Below the pieces are notes generated by a model. That model had not been told where the DNA came from and did not search any database. It saw only the letters and a program-made list of their open reading frames with translations. A stretch of DNA of 5,383 nt from Verrucomicrobiales bacterium (GTDB lineage Bacteria > Verrucomicrobiota > Verrucomicrobiia > Verrucomicrobiales > DEV007): contig JACETS010000176.1 of NCBI GenBank assembly GCA_013911195.1, positions 1 to 5,383 of the forward strand, written 5' to 3'. Positions 1 through 5,115 of the stretch are shown piece after piece (position 1 is the first letter of the stretch; each line of letters starts with the position of its first letter). A program made the position numbers and the translations under genes.

Positions 1-2
1 TT

Positions 3-746
3 AATATCGGTAAAATAGCGTCTAAGGTCTACTATGATATTAACAGCCATACCGTTAATACTTACAATGCGCCTAGTTATGGCCGTACTGCTACCGCAGA
101 TAGACTCAAATCTAAATTTATGGATGATATTGACGGATGTACTGCTGTCTTTTGTCTTGCTAGAGATGGACACAATACCATTAAGCCAGCATACATACCT
201 TTAGATGCTAAAATGGATGCTAGAGTGCTCGATTCACCTGAGTCTTTTAGAATTCATCTTTCAAACGTAATGACTCATAGTCAGAATGTGTTTAAACCGT
301 GGAGGGGAGTTTCTCAGTTTAGTAACGGATCAATTTTTATTTTATCCAGTAGTGGGTTCAATGGTTTTATAGGAGTTCGTTCGATATATGATATTGATTT
401 TAATCAAACAGCAGAACCCAAAGGGACTTATGCAAGTGTAAAGCGTTATTCATGGAATCAACTCACAGATTATTATGATGTCTTTTATTCTAATGATAGT
501 GCTAATGAATCATTTAGGTCGTTATTCGCATTTCATGAGAAAAGGATAAGGCGTGTTTTTAATGAGGGTAATGCTGATAGTTTTAAAACAGCGATGGAGA
601 TGCCCTTTTATTTTATTTGGTGGCCGGACCCATCATTGAAACTGACAAAAGAGGAGATGACGACTCATGGTAATCACATGGGGTATGGTGATTTAGCGCA
701 ACGAACTAACTATTTTTTTACAGTCCCGATTTTTCCCTCACTATAA
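3..746 (+). CDS. 3' part of an unidentified gene, possibly a PilW/GspJ-like minor prepilin (5' end outside window)
   Basis: The reading frame is open to the left edge with no stop and ends at TAA 744-746, leaving the last 247 residues. The in-frame ATG at 120 is almost certainly internal: 39 in-frame codons precede it and read as ordinary protein. The fragment has no membrane segment and looks like a soluble domain. It contains two close cysteines (fragment residues 46 and 51, in DIDGCTAVFC), many aromatics, and a C-terminal section with PFYFIWWPDP (about 201-210) and a final RTNYFFTVPIFPSL. It lies 11 bases before an E5-less prepilin-like gene, where PilW/GspJ-type minor pilins often sit. 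An early helix-like stretch with LKSKFMDDIDG is compatible with that family. The decisive part, the N-terminal leader and E5 helix, is missing, so the product is named from context only. The reading frame itself is secure. Confidence 0.75.
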   Translation, partial: NIGKIASKVYYDINSHTVNTYNAPSYGRTATADRLKSKFMDDIDGCTAVFCLARDGHNTIKPAYIPLDAKMDARVLDSPESFRIHLSNVMTHSQNVFKPWRGVSQFSNGSIFILSSSGFNGFIGVRSIYDIDFNQTAEPKGTYASVKRYSWNQLTDYYDVFYSNDSANESFRSLFAFHEKRIRRVFNEGNADSFKTAMEMPFYFIWWPDPSLKLTKEEMTTHGNHMGYGDLAQRTNYFFTVPIFPSL

Positions 747-757
747 TCTAACTAGTT

Positions 758-2167
758 ATGAAATTTCATGGGTATAAGAACCGTTTAGGGAATGCAGGTA
801 GTACCATTCTTATGGGGTTGATGGTAATGGCTTTTGGTACAGCAGGAATAGCCGCATGGGTTTCATTGCTTTCTGCCCGATCAGAACAGGTAAATAATTA
901 TGAGTTACAACTCCAAAACAGGATAGCAAAATTAAATTCTGAGGCGATTGTTAAGCAGGCTATTTATAGTAAGTGTCTAAACTCAAATAAGCGGACGTTT
1001 AAAATTTATAGAGTTCCGGAAACTAAGAATTCCGTAATCGTTAGGGGCACTAATGAATCAGCTTTTTTGAGCAATAGTACTCCTGAAAATTATATACGAA
1101 TAGGTCAAGGGAATGGTGCAGGTTTTCAGTCTTCAGTGCTCTCATCAATATTTATTAATAAAAAAGGTTTTAATAAATTAACGACCAACCTGGCTCCTGA
1201 CCACTTTTCTCGAAGGTATCATTTACGAAGCCGCTCAGCGAATCTTAGTGGAGATCTGTTTGTTATGCACAAGTCTAGAGAGTCTATTGAGATTGATAGA
1301 CAGTTAGCTGGTAATATTTTCATTCATGGAAATTCATTCCTATGGGATGCATCAAATATAAAGGTTGGAGAAAAAATCAAAACTGAGAGTTATATGATGT
1401 CATCATTGAATAATGAAAGCAATGCGCCGCTTCTGAAAAATCATGAAGGTGAGATTTTTGCGCCTTTAAACTTTCCAGTTAGCCCAAGGACTGGTGGTAA
1501 TGCTAATCTTGAAAATGCCTATTCTGGAATGCTTAATATAATTGATCCTGAAGGTGATGCTCCTTGGTCAGTAACAAGAGCAATAGAAAAATTAGCCCAT
1601 GTTAAAGTGAGCGGTAAAACAAAATATAATAGAGGAAGAGGGGTCGTTGTTGATGGGAATGGCGCAGTTCAAATAGACTTAGGTTCGACTTTTTTAACAA
1701 ATGTAATTGTTAATGATAATGTAAAAAGTTTGCATCTTAAGGGACAGTCAGATTTTGTTTTTAACAGAGCAGACCAATTGCCAGCAGTGGCTATAGTTAT
1801 CAATTCATCCAACGATTCAATTTTTAATTTAGGAAAGATAACATTCGATGGCAAAAATATGAGAAGGCTAGTGCTATGTGTTAAGAGAAGAGAAGGAGGT
1901 TCATCGGATCCAGTTGAAATGATATTTACCGGAACTGCTCCTAGAACTGTCTGGAGAACTATACTTGTTGCAGAAAATGTCCCACTTAGTGCGGTTGATA
2001 CAGAAATATCTGTAGGGGAATATAATTTAATAGGAGGAATTTCAACCGACCGCTCTTTTAAGTGGTCTAATGATTCTAGGAAACCATTAAATTTAAGCCG
2101 TGAGGAATCTTCAAATTTTTTAGAATATATCGCTCCGCGTACGGCTTGGCTTGAAACTAATAAATGA
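758..2167 (+). CDS. Large E5-less prepilin-like protein (PilX/GspK-like position), candidate pilus-tip subunit
   Basis: This 469-aa protein has a short basic N-terminus (K2, K7, R9), a Gly at 14 and one hydrophobic helix at about 15-40, which gives a type IV prepilin-like topology. If cut after G14, the mature protein begins STILM and has Met instead of Glu at position 5. Lack of E5 is typical of GspK and of some PilX-type minor pilins, which sit at the fibre tip. The remaining ~430 residues would be periplasmic or extracellular. They are rich in short alternating hydrophobic stretches (for example GNIFIHGN about 185-192, VVVDGNGAVQIDLGS about 296-310 and FNLGKITFDGKN about 356-367), suggesting beta-solenoid or beta-sandwich folding. 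An in-frame TAA at 749-751 makes ATG 758 the earliest start; no Shine-Dalgarno motif precedes it. A known parallel is Thermus ComZ, a minor pilin carrying a beta-solenoid domain. Verrucomicrobial 'Verru_Chthon cassette' proteins are another possible match. Exact family not recognised. Confidence 0.8.
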   Translation: MKFHGYKNRLGNAGSTILMGLMVMAFGTAGIAAWVSLLSARSEQVNNYELQLQNRIAKLNSEAIVKQAIYSKCLNSNKRTFKIYRVPETKNSVIVRGTNESAFLSNSTPENYIRIGQGNGAGFQSSVLSSIFINKKGFNKLTTNLAPDHFSRRYHLRSRSANLSGDLFVMHKSRESIEIDRQLAGNIFIHGNSFLWDASNIKVGEKIKTESYMMSSLNNESNAPLLKNHEGEIFAPLNFPVSPRTGGNANLENAYSGMLNIIDPEGDAPWSVTRAIEKLAHVKVSGKTKYNRGRGVVVDGNGAVQIDLGSTFLTNVIVNDNVKSLHLKGQSDFVFNRADQLPAVAIVINSSNDSIFNLGKITFDGKNMRRLVLCVKRREGGSSDPVEMIFTGTAPRTVWRTILVAENVPLSAVDTEISVGEYNLIGGISTDRSFKWSNDSRKPLNLSREESSNFLEYIAPRTAWLETNK

Positions 2168-2174
2168 AACTGCC

Positions 2175-2612
2175 GTGAATTTTCAACTCAAACATAACGA
2201 TGCTCGTGCATATACCTTAGTAGAGGTCCTTGCTGCTAGCGTAATTCTTTTGATGGGAGTGAGTGCTGTTCTATGTTTGAGTAGTGGAACGATTTCACAA
2301 GAAGAAGCGACTAGGAAGGTCGCCCGCGGGTACTGTATTCAAGAAAACGCTGCGCAACTTTATTACCTAGGGCTTTCACCTGATGAAATATTAAAACTTC
2401 TACCGATAGGAATATCCGAGATGGAGGTAAATATATCAGATCCAAAAGCCGTAAAAATTAATGATATTTTCATGGAAGTAGCGACTGTGAATGTACAATT
2501 AAAATCAGGATCAAATGATTTGAGAAATGCATTAGCGTCCACGGATTTTCTCAATGTCAGAAAAGAAAGAAACTTAACTCCAATTAATGTTTATCGACCT
2601 GTCATTAGATAG
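2175..2612 (+). CDS. PilV/GspI-like minor prepilin with atypical Ala-Tyr cleavage site
   Basis: The N-terminal signature YTLVEVLAASVILLMGVSAV is that of a class III (type IV pilin-like) signal: Glu at mature position 5 followed by a ~20-residue hydrophobic helix. The residue before the cut would be Ala (DARA|YTLVE) rather than the normal Gly, and mature residue 1 would be Tyr rather than Phe. The VEVLAASVILLMG pattern is closest to PilV/GspI minor pilins. Two starts are possible: TTG 2151 (153 aa, 20-residue leader, overlapping the upstream gene by 17 bases) or GTG 2175 (145 aa, 12-residue leader). GTG is preferred because it begins seven bases after the upstream stop and gives the same leader length as the two prepilins at 4079 and 4565. 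The ATG at 2164 is out of frame. The ~100-residue soluble part ends NVYRPVIR. Probably a tip or priming subunit co-transcribed with its neighbours. Confidence 0.8.
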   Translation: MNFQLKHNDARAYTLVEVLAASVILLMGVSAVLCLSSGTISQEEATRKVARGYCIQENAAQLYYLGLSPDEILKLLPIGISEMEVNISDPKAVKINDIFMEVATVNVQLKSGSNDLRNALASTDFLNVRKERNLTPINVYRPVIR

Positions 2613-2629
2613 AGAACAAAATTACTGTT

Positions 2630-3898
2630 ATGCTTAAGAAAGTTGCCTTAGCCAATATTAATACAGGTAAGATAAATTCTTTAATTGTTGATACTGATGA
2701 TGATGATAAAGCAATCTCAGGATCCGGTAAGGCGGCGAATGAGCATGCCAGAGTATCAACAATTAATGGACTCGATGAATTAGTTCATAGACTTACAACT
2801 AAAAAGGGTAATGTAGAGGATAGGGCGGTTCTTTTTACTGGAATTGCGAGGTGCTTAGAGAGAAATATATCAACAGCAAAAAGTTTTCAGCTTCAGGCAA
2901 ATAGAGTTAAATCTCCGACATATAGAGGAATTATTGCAGAAGTTTCACATCAGATTTCAATTGGTGAGAAAGTTAGTGATGCGCTTAATTTATTCTCTGA
3001 AGAATTTGGCCCTGAAATCATTGCCTTAATCAAAGCTGGGGAGGAGTCAGGGAGATTACCAGAAATTTTTGCTGAAATTGGAAAATCATCCAAGAAGACT
3101 CTGCGAATATTAAAGAAACTCAAAAAAGGAATGATATATCCAGGAATCGTTATAACGATGGGTATTGGTGTTGTGATAACTATGAGTTATACCTTAGTTC
3201 CTGCTGTTTCTAAACTTTATGGTGACCTAGGAGCTGATTTGCCGGGAGCAACAATCATGATGATGAAATTATCAGATCTTTTGATTGCCAAACCCTATGT
3301 ATTATTGGTGCCCGTCGTAATGGTTTCTTTGCTTTTGAAAAAATGGGGTAAGATAATGAAGCAGCCCTTAGTTCAAAAAGCACTTGCAGCATTACCTGTG
3401 GTTGGAGGAATTATTAGAAAATCCTCCGCTGCGGTTACTTTTCGTTGTTTATCACTTTTATTGGAGTCCGGAGTAAGAATTAACAAAAGCCTTGAAATTA
3501 CATCTTCAAGCGCTCCACATATATATCATAAAGAGTTTTTCTCTCGCGTTCAAAATCATGTTAATGATGGCCTAGGATTTTCAGAGAGTTTCTTGATGGA
3601 ATCTCATTGGTTGGGTGAAGATGGAAGAAATGTGTGTGGTGTTATGGAAATCGCATCAGAGACTGGATCAGCAACTGATATGTTAGAAGAAATTGCTGAT
3701 GACTATGAGGAAGAGTTGGATACAATCGCCAATCAAATCGATAAAGTCCTAGAGCCTGTTACGATTGTTATCTTAGGCGCCTTAGTCGGGTTTTTAATAT
3801 ACGCAATATATTCTCCAATTTTTAATCTAGGGCAGCATATGTTACCTGGATCTGAAAGTTCAAATAATGCTCCGGCTAAGGTCCAAGTTGATTACTAG
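2630..3898 (+). CDS. gspF: GspF/PilC-family inner-membrane platform protein of the pilus/type II secretion machine
   Basis: A 422-aa T2SSF-family protein, close to the usual ~400. Two homologous cytoplasmic helical domains are visible. The first, about 64-165, contains IALIKAGEESGRLPEIFAEI; the second, about 266-370, contains VMEIASETGSATDMLEEIADDYEEELD. Membrane segments lie near 169-191, 221-237 and 374-398. The last includes the family hallmark LEPVTIVILGALVGFLIYAIYSPIF. The family sits in the inner membrane, contacts the assembly ATPase and passes pilin subunits into the growing fibre. The first ~60 residues are polar, with an Asp run at 21-26, and do not obviously match the usual GspF N-terminus. 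ATG 2630 is the first start after an in-frame TAG at 2606-2608; it lies 17 bases past the upstream gene, consistent with one operon. Sequence alone does not separate PilC (pilus) from GspF (secretion), so the symbol is a family label. Confidence 0.94.
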   Translation: MLKKVALANINTGKINSLIVDTDDDDKAISGSGKAANEHARVSTINGLDELVHRLTTKKGNVEDRAVLFTGIARCLERNISTAKSFQLQANRVKSPTYRGIIAEVSHQISIGEKVSDALNLFSEEFGPEIIALIKAGEESGRLPEIFAEIGKSSKKTLRILKKLKKGMIYPGIVITMGIGVVITMSYTLVPAVSKLYGDLGADLPGATIMMMKLSDLLIAKPYVLLVPVVMVSLLLKKWGKIMKQPLVQKALAALPVVGGIIRKSSAAVTFRCLSLLLESGVRINKSLEITSSSAPHIYHKEFFSRVQNHVNDGLGFSESFLMESHWLGEDGRNVCGVMEIASETGSATDMLEEIADDYEEELDTIANQIDKVLEPVTIVILGALVGFLIYAIYSPIFNLGQHMLPGSESSNNAPAKVQVDY

Positions 3899-3915
3899 AA
3901 TTCATCAATTTTATA

Positions 3916-3958
3916 GTTAAATAGCGTTTATATACTTCATATATGCTAACTATTTAAC
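3916..3958. repeat. Inverted repeat / imperfect hairpin downstream of gspF
   Basis: GTTAAATAG (3916-3924) is the exact reverse complement of CTATTTAAC (3950-3958). Inside, ATATA (3930-3934) can pair with TATAT (3940-3944) around a five-base loop, giving a two-tier hairpin. It starts 18 bases after the gspF stop. No T-run follows, and the stem is AT-rich, so a classic intrinsic terminator is unlikely. It could be an mRNA 3'-end protector, a Rho-linked end, or a protein-binding palindrome upstream of the pilin promoter. Confidence 0.5.
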
Positions 3959-3994
3959 CGTACAAACCATAATAAATATAAAAATTATAAAATA

Positions 3995-4024
3995 TTGTTG
4001 CAATTTTATTATAATTATTATAAT
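3995..4024 (+). promoter_or_regulatory. Predicted sigma70-type promoter for the 131-aa pilin
   Basis: TTGTTG (3995-4000) and a perfect TATAAT (4019-4024) are separated by 18 bases. Transcription would start near 4031 and leave a ~48-base leader before ATG 4079. Upstream, 3971-3994 is pure A/T, which could serve as an UP element. A second TATAAT at 4010-4015 has no matching -35 at normal spacing. The 180-bp gap (3899-4078) contains no other gene that I can see. Prediction is from sequence only. Confidence 0.6.
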
Positions 4025-4025
4025 T
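4008..4025. repeat. Perfect tandem duplication of a 9-bp unit carrying the -10 box
   Basis: ATTATAATT occurs twice back to back (4008-4016 and 4017-4025). Each copy contains TATAAT, so the candidate promoter has two -10 hexamers nine bases apart. The surrounding stretch 3971-4030 contains only three G/C bases in sixty. Confidence 0.75.
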
Positions 4026-4078
4026 TATATAAAGGCAATAAAAGCCACGCAACTAAAAACTTAACTTAGAAAAAAAAT

Positions 4079-4474
4079 ATGAAGACGAACATCGTCAAAA
4101 ACGTTAAGGCTGGCTTCAGCCTTGTAGAAATGCTCGTTGTTATAGCAGTCATTGGCATTATCGCTGCGATTGCTGTACCAACAATTGGTAATATTACCGA
4201 GCAAGCGAATAACAGTAAGGCAAAGCGTAATGCGCAAAATCTTGCATCTGTATGTGCTTCAGCTGTTGCCGCAGGAGCAGATTTAGGTACCTCAACGAAT
4301 GTTAGCTCTATAATTAATCAGCTAGTCAGTCCAGGTTTAACTGGAAGTAGAGATTCTGGTTTTGATAGCACCGTATTCAAGGTCCCTAGCTTAAGCAATG
4401 AAGAGAGAATGGCGGCTTCACAGCATCTTAGTTATGATGCTCAAGCTAAAATGATCGTTTACTCTCCAAAGTAA
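4079..4474 (+). CDS. Prepilin, probable major pilin subunit
   Basis: A 131-aa type IV prepilin. It has a basic 12-residue leader ending in Gly, then FSLVEMLVVIAVIGIIAAIA with Glu5 and, at mature position 22, the Pro common in pilins. Cleavage and N-methylation at Phe1 by a PilD-type peptidase would leave a 119-residue subunit. The globular part is small, rich in Ala, Ser and Asn, and has a single Cys (precursor residue 59), so no disulfide-bounded C-terminal loop can form. It ends LSYDAQAKMIVYSPK. It is the best candidate for the main shaft subunit because it is the smallest, has its own strong-looking promoter and is followed at once by a strong hairpin terminator. An in-frame TAG at 4067-4069 fixes ATG 4079. 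The start is preceded by a run of A rather than a Shine-Dalgarno motif. It could instead be a GspG/GspH-like pseudopilin. Confidence 0.9.
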   Translation: MKTNIVKNVKAGFSLVEMLVVIAVIGIIAAIAVPTIGNITEQANNSKAKRNAQNLASVCASAVAAGADLGTSTNVSSIINQLVSPGLTGSRDSGFDSTVFKVPSLSNEERMAASQHLSYDAQAKMIVYSPK

Positions 4475-4563
4475 GGAATTAACAATTTTGGATTTTACGG
4501 GGCCTCTCATCTTAAAGGTTGAGAGGCCCTTTATGCAAAATAAAGAATTAACTCTGCAAAGTA
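4461..4563. repeat. Two pairs of short direct repeats flanking the terminator hairpin
   Basis: ACTCTCCAAAGTA (4461-4473) recurs as ACTCTGCAAAGTA (4551-4563), 12 of 13 bases equal. TAAGGAATTAAC (4472-4483) recurs as TAAAGAATTAAC (4541-4552), 11 of 12 equal. The hairpin 4500-4529 lies between the copies. The left copies cover the last codons and stop of the 131-aa pilin; the right copies lie directly before the next start. The order of the two units is swapped on the right. May be a remnant of pilin-gene duplication. Confidence 0.6.
4500..4532 (+). terminator. Strong hairpin terminator / attenuator after the major pilin
   Basis: GGGCCTCTCA (4500-4509) pairs perfectly with TGAGAGGCCC (4520-4529): a 10-bp GC-rich stem around a 10-base loop, starting 25 bases after the pilin stop. 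It is followed by TTT (4530-4532) and then A, a short T-tract, so termination may be partial. It sits between the pilin and the next prepilin, which has no clear promoter of its own. This fits an attenuator that lets a fraction of transcripts continue. Confidence 0.8.
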
Positions 4564-4564
4564 G

Positions 4565-5113
4565 ATGACATCAAGGTCTTATCATTTCAAATCAAGAGGG
4601 TTCTCACTTGTTGAACTATTATTGGTTCTCGGAATTATTTCGATCATGGCGAGTATAGTCATTAATTCATTTTCTAATGCAGCCCAAGATTCTCGTAACG
4701 TTCTTGCGAAACAACAACAAGCAACCCTGCAGTCAGCGGTTAATAATTGGGTGGCTAGTCAAATAGGTGGGTATGAATATCCTGATCCTTCTAATCCCGG
4801 TATATTTTTTAGAAGGTCTGTTGATTATGTTAGGAATAAATATAACTATTCGAGTAACTACTGGACTTCTTCTCCGGCTAATCAGAGATCTTCAAGAGCT
4901 AAATACGGTAACCCGGGACGATTAGAATTAATTTCGGATTACTTAGATCAAGACACTTATCAGCATCTTGTAGAGTCCTCGATCAACCAAGATTCAGGGG
5001 TAATTGTAAGCCAGGCAATGAAAAAAACAGGCCAATATATGGTGCTACCAGATTGGGAGCAGCCTAGTAATGGTAACGCCGCTCCCTATCCTAAGGTAAA
5101 ACTCTATCCCTAA
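4565..5113 (+). CDS. Tyr-rich minor prepilin
   Basis: A 182-aa prepilin with a 12-residue basic leader ending in Gly, then FSLVELLLVLGIISIMASIVI with Glu5. Mature position 22 is Asn rather than Pro. The helix continues through AKQQQATLQSAVNNWVASQ (about 48-66), followed by a loop-rich region with many aromatics (Tyr at 70, 72, 88, 93, 95, 99, 114; Trp at 62, 100, 164) and no Cys at all. The in-frame TAG at 4562-4564 directly before ATG 4565 fixes the start. No convincing Shine-Dalgarno motif is present. The gene lies 33 bases beyond the terminator hairpin and two bases before the next prepilin gene, so the last two prepilins are likely co-expressed by read-through. Likely a minor or alternative subunit. 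Specific family not recognised; the overall style resembles short pilin-like proteins found in multiple copies in Verrucomicrobiota. Confidence 0.88.
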   Translation: MTSRSYHFKSRGFSLVELLLVLGIISIMASIVINSFSNAAQDSRNVLAKQQQATLQSAVNNWVASQIGGYEYPDPSNPGIFFRRSVDYVRNKYNYSSNYWTSSPANQRSSRAKYGNPGRLELISDYLDQDTYQHLVESSINQDSGVIVSQAMKKTGQYMVLPDWEQPSNGNAAPYPKVKLYP

Positions 5114-5115
5114 TA

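Noticed and set aside
1669..1854. Minus-strand 61-codon open frame
   Set aside because: It lies wholly inside the 469-aa gene on the opposite strand and has no recognisable domain, start signal or spacing. It is an antisense shadow.
2164..2178. ATG overlapping the TGA of the 469-aa gene (ATGA), a typical coupled start
   Set aside because: This frame reads only four codons before TGA at 2176-2178. The real downstream gene is in another frame.
2363..2554. Minus-strand 63-codon open frame
   Set aside because: It lies wholly inside the PilV/GspI-like gene on the opposite strand, with no supporting features.
3980..4002. Possible sigma54 promoter (TTGCA at 3998-4002), often found before pilA
   Set aside because: There is no GG element at the required position about 10-12 bases upstream; that stretch is pure A/T.
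4034..4046. Small hairpin GGC/GCC in the pilin leader
   Set aside because: A three-base stem is too short to be meaningful.
4519..4546. Possible promoter for the 182-aa prepilin (TTGAGA in the hairpin arm, TAAAGA at 4541)
   Set aside because: The -35 is part of the terminator stem and the -10 match is poor. Read-through explains expression as well.
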